In this document: piece after piece, positions 39,224 through 48,985 of the stretch
How the letters are laid out: every line of letters starts with the position of its first letter
How positions within the stretch are numbered: the stretch's first letter is position 1
From: an uncultured Candidatus Melainabacteria bacterium
GTDB lineage: Bacteria; Cyanobacteriota; Vampirovibrionia; Gastranaerophilales; Gastranaerophilaceae
Direction of reading: 5' to 3'
Length of the DNA: 64,000 nucleotides
Assembly (NCBI GenBank): GCA_934754505.1
Contig: CAKVIE010000002.1
Location: 1-64,000 of the forward strand
Made by a program: the position numbers and the translations under genes
Notes under the pieces: model-generated
Database searches by the model: none
Told to the model about the DNA's origin: nothing
Seen by the model: only the letters and a program-made list of their open reading frames with translations

Positions 39224-39452
39224 TGAGCATCTTCTTCTTATACAACACACTCGTCAAAAGACTGTAAACTTTTTTGCTGTTGTAAACATTCATCGTGATG
39301 TCACTGTCTGTTACATCTGCAAATACCGCTGATGACATCGATGACACATCTTCCTGATTATCTTGTTCTATGTGTACAACCTTTACCGACTTGTTACCGA
39401 ACATCTTCTTCGGCAATGACCAAAATGTTTCAAATGTTTTTAATATATTCAT
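39177..39452 (-). CDS. Hypothetical protein, 91 residues
   Basis: A small acidic/basic protein whose C-terminal half (KKVYSLLTSVLYKKKMLNEN) looks like a helical, protein-like segment. No family is recognised. It precedes and overlaps engB. The first ATG (39452) directly follows the T-run of a terminator hairpin, leaving no room for a ribosome site. Either the hairpin is part of an attenuated leader or translation starts at an internal ATG such as 39404 (preceded by GAAGAAG). Its reality rests on composition and position only. Confidence 0.5.
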   Translation of the reverse strand: MNILKTFETFWSLPKKMFGNKSVKVVHIEQDNQEDVSSMSSAVFADVTDSDITMNVYNSKKVYSLLTSVLYKKKMLNENQVSEIYNERTFA

Positions 39453-39453
39453 A

Positions 39454-39486
39454 AAAAAATGATACCAAAAAAGGTATCATTTTTAA
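39454..39486 (-). terminator. Terminator of the coiled-coil gene
   Basis: Perfect stem AATGATACC/GGTATCATT with A6 loop and T7 on the minus strand, 25 bp after the stop of the 102-residue gene. Confidence 0.8.
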
Positions 39487-39510
39487 ATACTTTTTCTAAA
39501 ATCTACTCCA

Positions 39511-39819
39511 TTATAATGATAATTGAGGTACATCTGCTTTAATATTGTTTGATTTTTGCTTTTGAAGTGATTCAAGGTTTGCTTCGATTGCCTGCAATTT
39601 CGTTTCCATTTCTTCAATCTGTTGATCGAAATCATCTTCTTTTGCTTGGAGAGTTTTTACTTTCGGATCTTTATACCAAGCTTCCGATGTCTTCATTACT
39701 TGATCGAGTTCTGCTGTGATGGCTGCTCTTTGGTCTTGAATCTTCATCAACTGAGCATTCATTTTCGTCTTTTGTGAAAGCATTGAATGTATGTTATATT
39801 GAAAATTTGAAATACCCAT
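39511..39819 (-). CDS. Small coiled-coil protein, 102 residues
   Basis: Almost entirely heptad-patterned helix (about 10-95: charged residues with L/M/I at a/d positions), with one break around WYKDPKVK. No signal peptide. The N-terminus MGISNFQYNIHSMLSQKTKM is Gln/Met rich. It has a GAAAGAGAG ribosome site and its own terminator. The family is not recognised; a structural or secretion-accessory coiled coil is possible but unproven. Confidence 0.75.
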   Translation of the reverse strand: MGISNFQYNIHSMLSQKTKMNAQLMKIQDQRAAITAELDQVMKTSEAWYKDPKVKTLQAKEDDFDQQIEEMETKLQAIEANLESLQKQKSNNIKADVPQLSL

Positions 39820-39943
39820 TTTGAACTCTCTTTCATTACGTTACATGTATATAAAGTATTTAAACCATGTAAAATTGCAGTTTTCGACCGTTTTTATATC
39901 AAAATTGTAACAAATCTTTACTATTTTATCAACAACCGTTCTA

Positions 39944-39977
39944 TAAAAAAAACGGGGTCAAAGCCCGTTTTTTATTT
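39944..39977. terminator. Terminator of the large TPR gene
   Basis: Stem AAAACGGG/CCCGTTTT with A and T runs on both sides, just after the stop at 39999. Confidence 0.75.
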
Positions 39978-39998
39978 TTTGGGATTGATTGTAAATCT

Positions 39999-42392
39999 TT
40001 ATTGTTTTGCTCTAATTGTGCTAATTCTTGTTTTAGCATATTGAGTATATTTATTGTCATCGGTTTCCATATTTACAAATTGTTGATATGCTGCCAATGA
40101 TTTATTGAAATCCTTCAACTTATCAAATGCAAGTCCGATTGAATAATATGAAAGTGCATAATCCGGATTATACTTGATTGCAAGCTCAAATGCCTTTGTT
40201 GCATCTTCGTATTTTTGAGTTGCATAATCTATGTGACCCAAGTAATAATATGATTGGAAATCATTTTGGTTTGTTTGCAGAGATTTTGTCAAAATTTTTC
40301 TTGCTTCCGCATAATTGCCCTGATTCATAAACTTAACGGCTTGATTTGTTGCAACATTTGAATCCTGCTGCGTCATATAAGCATTCAAACGAAGTGCATT
40401 TTGGTTTGACGGGTCAATTTCCAACGCCTTTTTAACATAATCTTTTGCCATTGCTATTTCATTTTTTGTGAAATACAAATAACCGATTGAATACAAAATT
40501 TGTGTATTATTTGGCGAAATTGCATCTGCCTTATTGTAATATTCGATTGCCTCGTCAGTCTTGCCCAAATCGTTGTAACAAGCAGCTATTGCCGTTAATG
40601 AACGCAAAGTTGCAGGCTGAACTTTTTGCAAAACGTCTATCGCTTCTTGGAATTGCTTTTGTGTTGCATATTCACTTGCCTTGATATAAGCATCAGTATT
40701 ATCTTTTTCGCCTTTCAAACTTGCTTTTTCTTGGATTTTTGATTTCTCAACCGTGCCTTTGAATTTTTCATTTGACTGCTTTGACTGCTTCATATCGGGA
40801 CGGACATCTTTTACGGGTGTACCGTCAGGATTTGCGAGCTGAACTGATTTTTTTCCGTTTTTATATGTAACGATTAATTGATTATGACCGTTTCCGCTTC
40901 TGTAAGATTTTTGCGGAGCTTTTTGCTGAGACTGTGTCGTTTGTTGAATTTGTTGAGTTTGTTGTATTTGAGCAGGTTTAACATTTTGAGCTTGTTGTAC
41001 TGCATTCGTTTGTCCGCCCGAAACATAGTCTTTATCACTCTTTAAGCTATAAGCATTTTGAGTATTTTGAGTTGTTTTTTCAAACGCATTTGCAACAGAT
41101 TCTGCACTATCGGCAGTTGATTTTTTGAATTGAACTTGATTTTCAGCAGGAATGCTTTGTTGAGCATTGCTATATCCTGCATTTGATGAATTTAACTGAC
41201 TGCTGAATGTTGATGATGCTTCTTGTAAAGAACGTCTTGCATCAACTTCCGTATTAATATTTACGATTTTAACAACTTTTCTGCCGTTTACATAAGAAAC
41301 CATAAGTCGTTTTTGGCTCGGAGCTGCCGCTTTTTGAGCCTTTTGTGTCTGCATAACAGCAGGTTGTTCTGCTGATTGAGAAGTTTGTGCAACTGCATTT
41401 TGCGGTTCTTGTGCTGTATTTTGCTGTGACGAAGTAACTAATGTATAAGGGTTATTAACATTTTGCTTGCTTTCAACAGGTGCTGAATTTACAGCCTTTC
41501 TGTTATAATTAGCCTTTCCTGCCGCAGCTTTTGAAACTGCTTTTTGTGACGGTGTTTGTGCAGGTTCAGCTTGTGAGCCGAATGCTACAACCTTTTCGCC
41601 TGATGCTGATGCCATTGGTTTAACAGCTGTCATCGGGTCATAGAAAGGTTTATTTTCACCTGAATATTTTGCCGTCTTTGTATAATCGGTCAATTCATTA
41701 AGTGCAATAACCGTATCATTATTATCAGGGTCAAATGCCGTTGCAACACGATATTCTCTAATTGCATCGTTATATTGACCAGCTTGGGTGTAAGCCTTTG
41801 CAAGTGCAATTCTGTAATCAATGTTTCTCGGATATTGAGATTTTAAGGTTCTCAATATTCTGATTGCTTTTTCATACTCATTGTTTGTAAGAACGTATTG
41901 TGCATATTCGTAATGGTATTGAGGGTTTGTTTTTTCGATTTCGATTGCTTTTCTTAAATTTGCTATCGCCGCATCAATCGAGCCGAAATTCTTTTCCCAC
42001 AAATAAAATCTGAAATAAAATCTTGAGCTGTTCGGATAAAAGACTGTTGTTTCTTTTGCCCAATAATTTAATCTGTCAATAAACGCATTATATTCTTTGT
42101 CATTAGCCTCTTTGAGCATGCCGATTAATTCATCAAACAACGCATCGGAACGTTCATAATCAAGTTTCTTTTCATAATATTTAATTAACTTAATCTGCTT
42201 TTCAAAACGTTGTTCGGGCTTTGAATAATTTTGCTCAATACTCAGCAATTCTAATGTATTATCTCTCGGCAGCTGTCTGATAATAGCACCGTTGTTATGT
42301 TCGACTATCTTCGCCTCTGCCGTATTTATATCAAACGGGCTACCAGCCACGATAACCGTTGATGCCAATAAGAGCAATATTTTCTTGTCCAT
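39999..42392 (-). CDS. Exported TPR protein with Gln-rich linker
   Basis: 797 residues. The signal peptide (1-~27) is likely cleaved after AEA. The first TPR block covers about 60-240. A long low-complexity Gln/Ala/Ser linker follows (about 250-590). It contains two copies of a short motif, LMVSYVNGRKVVKIVN and LIVTYKNGKKSVQLAN. The second TPR block is about 595-797. The last ~45 residues resemble the end of the TPR protein at 10168-12288. A periplasmic scaffold is inferred. It is divergent from the thioesterase gene. Confidence 0.83.
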   Translation of the reverse strand: MDKKILLLLASTVIVAGSPFDINTAEAKIVEHNNGAIIRQLPRDNTLELLSIEQNYSKPEQRFEKQIKLIKYYEKKLDYERSDALFDELIGMLKEANDKEYNAFIDRLNYWAKETTVFYPNSSRFYFRFYLWEKNFGSIDAAIANLRKAIEIEKTNPQYHYEYAQYVLTNNEYEKAIRILRTLKSQYPRNIDYRIALAKAYTQAGQYNDAIREYRVATAFDPDNNDTVIALNELTDYTKTAKYSGENKPFYDPMTAVKPMASASGEKVVAFGSQAEPAQTPSQKAVSKAAAGKANYNRKAVNSAPVESKQNVNNPYTLVTSSQQNTAQEPQNAVAQTSQSAEQPAVMQTQKAQKAAAPSQKRLMVSYVNGRKVVKIVNINTEVDARRSLQEASSTFSSQLNSSNAGYSNAQQSIPAENQVQFKKSTADSAESVANAFEKTTQNTQNAYSLKSDKDYVSGGQTNAVQQAQNVKPAQIQQTQQIQQTTQSQQKAPQKSYRSGNGHNQLIVTYKNGKKSVQLANPDGTPVKDVRPDMKQSKQSNEKFKGTVEKSKIQEKASLKGEKDNTDAYIKASEYATQKQFQEAIDVLQKVQPATLRSLTAIAACYNDLGKTDEAIEYYNKADAISPNNTQILYSIGYLYFTKNEIAMAKDYVKKALEIDPSNQNALRLNAYMTQQDSNVATNQAVKFMNQGNYAEARKILTKSLQTNQNDFQSYYYLGHIDYATQKYEDATKAFELAIKYNPDYALSYYSIGLAFDKLKDFNKSLAAYQQFVNMETDDNKYTQYAKTRISTIRAKQ

Positions 42393-42539
42393 TTGATTAT
42401 AATTCTCCGAATATTACGTTCATTTTATAATATTATTTTAACCTATTCCCCTAAAAAAACAAAGATGTTAAGCATATTTAACCTAAAAAGTGTAGAAAAA
42501 ATTTTTTATTGTATAATCTTTCAAAGAAAGAGGTTTTTT

Positions 42540-43262
42540 ATGGAAGAAAAATTATACGAAATTCAATTTCATGAAGTGGATTGTTTAAACAGATTGAAAG
42601 AAACCGTTCTTTTGAACTTTTTGCAAGACATTGCGGCTGTTGATGCGGAAACAATAGGTGTCGGATATTCTAAAATCAGAGATAAAAATATCGGTTGGTT
42701 TTTGACAAAATATGACATAAAAATCTTTGAACCGATTACAGACTGCCAAAAAATCAAAATAAAATCTTGGTCGGAAGGTGCTATCAGAATCAACTGTTTC
42801 AGAGATTTTGACATATATAATTCGGAAAACAAAAAAATCGGTGAAGCCACAAGCTGCTGGCTTCTAAACGATTTGGCAACAGGCAAAATCATTCCGCCCT
42901 CAGAGCTTTTTGACGTTTTTGCAACTCCGGATAAATCACAGCTCCGCTCAAACTTCCCCAAAATTCCTCCTATAAAAAATATCGATTATCAAGGCGAACA
43001 CATTGCCCTTTTCAGCGAACTTGACGTAAACCGCCACGTAAATAACTCTATATATTTAACTTGGGCTAACGATATTCTTCCGCTCGATATCCTTATGTCA
43101 ACAAGAATTGCCGAGCTTGAAATTCAATATAAAAAACAGGTTAAATGCGGTGAAAAAGTTATCATAACAGCAGAACACGACAAAGAAAATAATATCTTTA
43201 CCCACGAACTTAAATCCGAAAACGGTGATATTGTCTGTATGTTAAGACAAAAAAGAATCTAA
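42540..43262 (+). CDS. Acyl-ACP thioesterase
   Basis: 240 residues forming two hot-dog domains. Typical segments are IGWFLTKYDIKI in the first and ELDVNRHVNNSIYLTWANDIL in the second (catalytic N-x-H in DVNRHVNN). It hydrolyses acyl-ACP to free fatty acid. I start at the ATG at 42540 with AAAGAGG upstream. The upstream frame reaching 42393 has no support. Confidence 0.88.
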   Translation: MEEKLYEIQFHEVDCLNRLKETVLLNFLQDIAAVDAETIGVGYSKIRDKNIGWFLTKYDIKIFEPITDCQKIKIKSWSEGAIRINCFRDFDIYNSENKKIGEATSCWLLNDLATGKIIPPSELFDVFATPDKSQLRSNFPKIPPIKNIDYQGEHIALFSELDVNRHVNNSIYLTWANDILPLDILMSTRIAELEIQYKKQVKCGEKVIITAEHDKENNIFTHELKSENGDIVCMLRQKRI

Positions 43263-43268
43263 TTTCTT

Positions 43269-43306
43269 ATAAAAATCTCTTTCATTTTCTCGAATGAGAT
43301 TTTTGA
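43269..43306 (+). terminator. Terminator of the thioesterase gene
   Basis: Stem AAAATCTC..TCATT / AATGA.GATTTTT just downstream of the stop. Confidence 0.6.
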
Positions 43307-43319
43307 TTTTCTAATTAAC

Positions 43320-43349
43320 AAAGCGGCGGTGAGAATTCACCGCCGCTTT
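43320..43349. terminator. Strong G+C hairpin between convergent genes
   Basis: Perfect stem AAAGCGGCGGTGA/TCACCGCCGCTTT with a 4-nt loop. It serves the 1780-codon minus-strand gene and may back up the thioesterase terminator. Confidence 0.85.
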
Positions 43350-43383
43350 CTTTTACTCTGTTTTTGTTTCGTCAATCAAAGAA

Positions 43384-46300
43384 CTATGCAACTTCTTCAT
43401 TAATCTTATTGATTACTTCAGCAAGTTTTGCATAACATTCTTCCATTTGATTTAACAATTCAGCTTTTGCTTTAGTCTTATCAGAATTAGCAGGAAGTTT
43501 TAACGCTTCAACAGCAGACATTCTGTTTACCAAAGTTTGTGACAATGTATTTAATTGACCGACATTTTCCATTGTTCCTTTTGATAATGTTTGAATGCCC
43601 ATTGTGTGAATTTTTCCGAGCAACTGTTTGATTTGAGCTGCTGAAAGATTTTTTGCCAAATCTGAATTTTGTGTTCTTTGCAAGTATGTTTTATATGCAC
43701 TGTAAACGGCTTTTTCTTCAGCCGGAACAAAATCATATTCCTTATCAAGAGTTTGTATATAGTGTTTTACAGCATCTTTATAAGTTGAGTATGATACCGT
43801 GTTATCCGCACTGAATTCTGCAAAGTTTTTATCAAGTGTTGAAATTTGTTTGCAATTCTTGATAATTTCATTGCCCATTTCTTCACAAGCTGCAGGAAGT
43901 TCTGCATAATTATTTGCATTTGCAACTACATCTACCGCTTTTTCAGCAAGTGCCGTTTGAGTGAAGAATACTTGAACAGCCGTGCTGCCGTTTGCAGGGT
44001 TTGCAAGTTGATCGATTACAAATTCAATACCTTCATCAGAATCTAATGTAAGAATTCTGCCGTCAGCTGTTTGAATAGGATATTCTGCCAACTTAGCTCT
44101 CATTGAGCCTTCAAATGCTTCGTCAGCATTATCCATCATTGTGTATTCGATATCTGCATTACTTGCCATTTCGTGACCTGCAACCATATATTCTCTCAAT
44201 GTTGCAATCGTTGCTTCATCAGGATTTTTTGATTGAACTTCTTTTACGAAAGTCTTAAGCAATTCTTTCGGATGAGCTGTGATATGCTGTTCTGACAAGA
44301 ATTCCGTTGCCTTATCCAAAGCTTGTGCTTCGTTTGCTGATGAGTTTTTAGCTGCCTTAATGTAATTGTTCATTACACCCAAAGCCATTGATTGTTCATT
44401 CGGAACAACATTCGCTTTGACGTAAGCTCTGACTTTTGCATTCAACTGAGCTGCAGCTTCTGCTTTATTTTCAGATGTCTTTATAGCTTCAACATCAGCT
44501 CTGAATCCTGCAAGAGTACCTGCAACATTTTCTTGAATTTCTTCTTTTGACATAATACGAGCTTCCGGGAATGCTGCTGTTACGCCGTATTTTGCAGCCA
44601 TGCCCGCTGAATTTTTATCAACGAAAGCTGTATTATCAAGAGGAGCCATATCCATCAACATACTTCTGTAAACCCAATCAAGTGAATCATCAGAAGGACC
44701 TTCAACTACTAACTTTTGAACTCTCAAGTTATGGTCAAATCTGCTTATTGCTGTATCTTTTTGAGCATTTATTTCTTTTACAACATCAAGTGTTGAAACA
44801 TCTTTAATACCCAAATCAGCAGGTGTTGCATCTGCCATAAATTCTTTGAATTCAGCTGTTGTCATATTTTGAAGTTTTTGCATTCCTGCGAGCAAATCTG
44901 CGTCCGTTGACGTATTGAATTTTTTATCAACATATTTTGTTACAACTTTGCCTAAATCTTCGCCAAATACTTTATTAATATCGTCATTTGTTTTAATCGT
45001 CATATTATCAATTTGATTTGAGAAGATTTCAGAAATGCTTTTTGTCAAACTCTTTGCAATTTTTTTATTAGAAATTGCTGCTGAAAGTTTTTCTGCTGTG
45101 TTATCAAGCATAGCCTTCTTCAATGATGATAAAGAACCATCTAATTTTTCAGGAGCAACTTCAAACAAACCTTTGAAAATTTCTTGAAGATTTTCAGGCG
45201 GCTGAACACCTGCAAAAGCATTTTCAAATGCTGCAATTATTTCACTTTGAGAACCTGCTGCAACCTGTTTAACAGATTGTGCTGATTTGCCGAATTTTGT
45301 TGCGATAGCATCTTTTTCTATTTCAGGAAGCTGACTTCTCAACTCAGAAATTCTTTCTCCGTCAACAACAGAAACTAATGCCTGCTCTGTTTCTTTATCA
45401 GGAACAGACATTCTCAACGCTGTTTTTTCAAGCAGCATCTTCAACTGACTGTCTTTCAAAGAATCAACCTGTTCTTGAGTTGTTAAGTTACCAATAACCT
45501 TTTTGTATCGTTCATTGGCTATTGAGTATGCTTTTTCACGGTTTTCCACATCTTTAATATTAACGGGAGCACCGCTTCTCAATTGTTGTTCAAATTCTTG
45601 AATTTTTTGTTCGGAAGTACCGAGATCCATAATAGAATCTAAAACTTTTTTGATAGATTCTTCTGTTTTTTCGTTTTCACCGGCAATTCTTGTTGCACGC
45701 CACATGTCATATTTTTCACCAGATTTCAACTGTCCGGGGATGAATTTTTGTTCTTCAACCATTACACCGTTGAACAAGTGTTTATTATAAACATAACCGT
45801 TTGGTCCGCCGTAACCGTTTCCATAATTTGTACGAGTTACGCCTGTTTCATCTGTGAAAGTACCTTCGTCTTCCGCTCTGCCCCAAGTGTTATCGTGATA
45901 TAAAACGTCTTTCATAACAACTTGTTTCGTTTTCGGGTCAATAACTTCAACAGGTGAAACTTCAACTACATATTGTGCGTGGCCTGAATATTCGGTATGG
46001 CTTACGTGAGTTGATGATGTACCTGAACCGTTACCTTCTTTGATATGAGCAACAACTTTATCAATATCTGATTCGTTGTGGTACTTTTTACCCATAATCA
46101 TTTCTAAAAGTCTGATACTTTGGTCATCTGCCAAGCCGCTTTCGCCCTCTTTTGATACCCAAAGATTACCCATCAATCTTCCACGTTCTGCCGCAACTTC
46201 TTGTAATTGAGGAGCAAGTGCTTTGCTTACAGCTTTTCCGTTGAATTTAGCATAAGCCTTCATCTGCGGTAATTGAGCTTCGATTCCTGCGTACATTTCT

Positions 46301-48726
46301 TTTTCTTCTTGTGTAAACAAGTATGCTGAATCAGGAACTTTCGGCTTTTTAACGCTCGGGTCAACAATTCTGTTGTCGTCTGCTGATTTCATTTCTGCAA
46401 CTCTATCGAATTTTGCTTCCATATCATCAAGAGTTTTTTCAGATAAAACTTTCTTCGTTGCTTCTAATACATTCAAAACAACTTCTTGTCTTGTCGGAAG
46501 ATTTAATTGTCTTTCAATTTGAGCTTGTTCTCTTGCAACTGAATTGATTTCCTTGCCTAAATCAGCTAAAGCCTTATCAGGATTGTTTCCTAACAATTCT
46601 GTAAGTTGTTCTTTTGACATATCAGCCGTCATTTCGTCAAATGTCTTGAACATATCTCCGACCATTTCGGCTTGTGTGCCGTAACCAAGCAAGTTTACAG
46701 CTTCTGCAATTTGTTTGTTAGACGGATTGTCAACAAGTGATGCTTTTGCAGTTTCGATTTTCTTGAGTGCAAGCTGCGCATCAGGTCTGATGTGTGCATT
46801 TTCTGCAAATGTTTGTAATGCTTGCTTATCACCTGATTGAATTTTTGTTTCAAAATCGTTCAAGAAACCTGTTACAACTGTTTCTCTATTGCCCATACCC
46901 ATTTTTTCCAAAACGATATCAAGTCTTGCAGGCAATTCGTTTTCTGCTTTCATAACAGCATTTTCAACAGCAACTTTAACTGATGTTGCGTTTGCATCAA
47001 CGTTGAAGTTTTCTGCCGCTCTGTCAACTACTGCTTTTGAATTCAAATTGTTCAAAATTTTGTTTGCACCGTCGTTCAACATACCTTCTCTAACAGGTAT
47101 ATTTAAAGCTTTTTCATATGCCGACAATCTTTCGGGAACTTGCAATTCAGCTTCTACCGAACGTCTGTGATGTGCTGCTGCCAAGAACAAATTCTTGTTA
47201 TATGCAAAAATTGCTTTCGGAGCTTTGTGAGCTGTCAATTTGTCAAGAGCTGCATTTGCATCGTTTGAAATATTTCTCAAACCCGCAATCTTTTCAATAT
47301 TTGCATCAATTGTTTCCATTTTTGCATTCGGCAATTCTTTTTGGATAAGTGCTGCCAATTTCTTTTGTGATACGCTTGCAGGTTCACCTTTGACAAGTTT
47401 TAATGCCTTATCTTCCTGCGTATCTGCTTTCAAAATTTGTCTTGTTAATTGAGTTGCTTTTGTATCATCAATTTCAGGCGAAATTGTTTGCAATGTCTTT
47501 CTGATTTCCGCATCTGCTTTTGTTGCTCTTTCTTGGTATTCAGCTTTGAAATCACCGACTTCTCTTTGAACTTTAGCAATCGTTTCATTTCTTTTCATTG
47601 CTTTTGAAACGGCTTCGCTTTCTTTGTTCAAATGTCTTAACCATTTTTGAGGAGCTTTTCCTTCGCCTTCTAAATCGTTGTTCCAATGAGCATCTCTGAA
47701 AATCTCAAAGTTATCTGCATCAAATGCTTGATAATAGCCTTCTTCAGTTCTGCCATCACCTACATAGTTTGCAGCATTCATCCATTGGTGAGTGCCTGTG
47801 TCAACAATTCTGTAACCTTTTTTCATACCGTCTTTGAAATCTACGGGAACTTTTGTGATTTCTACCATTTTGCCCGTTCCGAGCTGAGTTCTGTCGTAAA
47901 CTTTCATTGTCGGTTTATTGTCAAGTTCTGCCATCATAATTTCCATAGCTCGAACTTTATCTTCGTATGTGGTTGTTTTTCTTGCGATTGAAATTGCAGC
48001 ACACATACCTGTTTGCTTTTGGCTGACATCTTTAATCGTATAAACGTCTTCGTCCGGTCTTTTGATAATAAGGTCGTTCAACATTTCCGAAAATGCTTGT
48101 ACCTTATGGTCTTTTAATTGAGGATTGATTTCATAATCATCACTCAAAAAATGCTTCATATAACCTAAACATTTTTCTTTATCATCGTTGTTAATTTCCG
48201 ATGAACCGATAAAATAGTCTAAATTTTGTCTGATTCTTGCTGCTTCAAAAGTTTTATCGGGATCATCCAAAACATTTGTCATTTCTTTTGATGCTAAAAT
48301 ATCACTTCTTAATTGAAGCATATTTTTTTCTTGTTCCGTCATAGGTTTTTCTTCACCGAAAACCTTTTGGAAACGAGCTTCCAAAGCCGCTTTATCTTCA
48401 CCGTCTGTCGAGTCAATCGCAGCTCTTACTGTCGATTGCAAAATTCCGTCCCAGTCAGTGTTTTCCTTTTCTCCATTTGTTCCGCCGAGTGCTTTTGCAA
48501 ATTCCGAATTGTTTTTAATACCGTATTTCATCGTTTCCACGGTACCCATTAACATTTCGATATCTTCTTTATCACCTGTTTTTCCTACGTTATCAATGGC
48601 TGATAATATTAGTTGCTTTTTGTTTTCCAATATAGGCATATTATTTTCTGAAAGAGATTTAATGTTTTTTAAGTCTTCTCTTCTGCCTTTAAATGACGGA
48701 TTACTAAATGTTGAGCTGAAATTCAT
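43384..48726 (-). CDS. Giant putative papain/calpain-fold cysteine peptidase, 1780 residues
   Basis: One uninterrupted frame of 1780 codons. No signal peptide; the N-terminus has SNPSFKGRRED. A candidate triad is visible. C242 is in KQTGMCAAISIA, with a Gln six residues earlier (Q236) as in papain/calpain. H916 is in SGHAQYVVEV, and N946 in HDNTWG. The Cys and His are ~670 residues apart, so a large alpha-helical insert must separate the two halves of the fold. Flanking regions (about 400-880 and 1050-1780) are long, Ala/Glu/Lys-rich helices, probably coiled coils. AAAGGA lies upstream of the ATG. I recognise no named family; an effector-like or cell-surface peptidase is a guess. Confidence 0.6.
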   Translation of the reverse strand: MNFSSTFSNPSFKGRREDLKNIKSLSENNMPILENKKQLILSAIDNVGKTGDKEDIEMLMGTVETMKYGIKNNSEFAKALGGTNGEKENTDWDGILQSTVRAAIDSTDGEDKAALEARFQKVFGEEKPMTEQEKNMLQLRSDILASKEMTNVLDDPDKTFEAARIRQNLDYFIGSSEINNDDKEKCLGYMKHFLSDDYEINPQLKDHKVQAFSEMLNDLIIKRPDEDVYTIKDVSQKQTGMCAAISIARKTTTYEDKVRAMEIMMAELDNKPTMKVYDRTQLGTGKMVEITKVPVDFKDGMKKGYRIVDTGTHQWMNAANYVGDGRTEEGYYQAFDADNFEIFRDAHWNNDLEGEGKAPQKWLRHLNKESEAVSKAMKRNETIAKVQREVGDFKAEYQERATKADAEIRKTLQTISPEIDDTKATQLTRQILKADTQEDKALKLVKGEPASVSQKKLAALIQKELPNAKMETIDANIEKIAGLRNISNDANAALDKLTAHKAPKAIFAYNKNLFLAAAHHRRSVEAELQVPERLSAYEKALNIPVREGMLNDGANKILNNLNSKAVVDRAAENFNVDANATSVKVAVENAVMKAENELPARLDIVLEKMGMGNRETVVTGFLNDFETKIQSGDKQALQTFAENAHIRPDAQLALKKIETAKASLVDNPSNKQIAEAVNLLGYGTQAEMVGDMFKTFDEMTADMSKEQLTELLGNNPDKALADLGKEINSVAREQAQIERQLNLPTRQEVVLNVLEATKKVLSEKTLDDMEAKFDRVAEMKSADDNRIVDPSVKKPKVPDSAYLFTQEEKEMYAGIEAQLPQMKAYAKFNGKAVSKALAPQLQEVAAERGRLMGNLWVSKEGESGLADDQSIRLLEMIMGKKYHNESDIDKVVAHIKEGNGSGTSSTHVSHTEYSGHAQYVVEVSPVEVIDPKTKQVVMKDVLYHDNTWGRAEDEGTFTDETGVTRTNYGNGYGGPNGYVYNKHLFNGVMVEEQKFIPGQLKSGEKYDMWRATRIAGENEKTEESIKKVLDSIMDLGTSEQKIQEFEQQLRSGAPVNIKDVENREKAYSIANERYKKVIGNLTTQEQVDSLKDSQLKMLLEKTALRMSVPDKETEQALVSVVDGERISELRSQLPEIEKDAIATKFGKSAQSVKQVAAGSQSEIIAAFENAFAGVQPPENLQEIFKGLFEVAPEKLDGSLSSLKKAMLDNTAEKLSAAISNKKIAKSLTKSISEIFSNQIDNMTIKTNDDINKVFGEDLGKVVTKYVDKKFNTSTDADLLAGMQKLQNMTTAEFKEFMADATPADLGIKDVSTLDVVKEINAQKDTAISRFDHNLRVQKLVVEGPSDDSLDWVYRSMLMDMAPLDNTAFVDKNSAGMAAKYGVTAAFPEARIMSKEEIQENVAGTLAGFRADVEAIKTSENKAEAAAQLNAKVRAYVKANVVPNEQSMALGVMNNYIKAAKNSSANEAQALDKATEFLSEQHITAHPKELLKTFVKEVQSKNPDEATIATLREYMVAGHEMASNADIEYTMMDNADEAFEGSMRAKLAEYPIQTADGRILTLDSDEGIEFVIDQLANPANGSTAVQVFFTQTALAEKAVDVVANANNYAELPAACEEMGNEIIKNCKQISTLDKNFAEFSADNTVSYSTYKDAVKHYIQTLDKEYDFVPAEEKAVYSAYKTYLQRTQNSDLAKNLSAAQIKQLLGKIHTMGIQTLSKGTMENVGQLNTLSQTLVNRMSAVEALKLPANSDKTKAKAELLNQMEECYAKLAEVINKINEEVA

Positions 48727-48985
48727 ACTTGTGTCATTCCTTTTTGTTTTATTCTTATTCTTCTGTGTTACCTGTATATTTTACCACAGTTTAAAGCATT
48801 TTCTTTAAATAAGTATAAAACCTTAATATCATTTGGGTTTTAACCTGTTTTGAAACATGTTCAAATGCTTAATCTGTCAGTATTTTAAAGCATATTATAA
48901 AAATTTTTTGCTACATGCCCGAAAAAAATTTTTAATATTTTTACAAACGTTAACAGAAAGTGTAAAAAATACACACATCATTTTG

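Noticed and set aside
42393..42539. 49-codon extension of the thioesterase
   Set aside because: No homology and no ribosome site; AAAGAGG before the ATG at 42540 decides the start.
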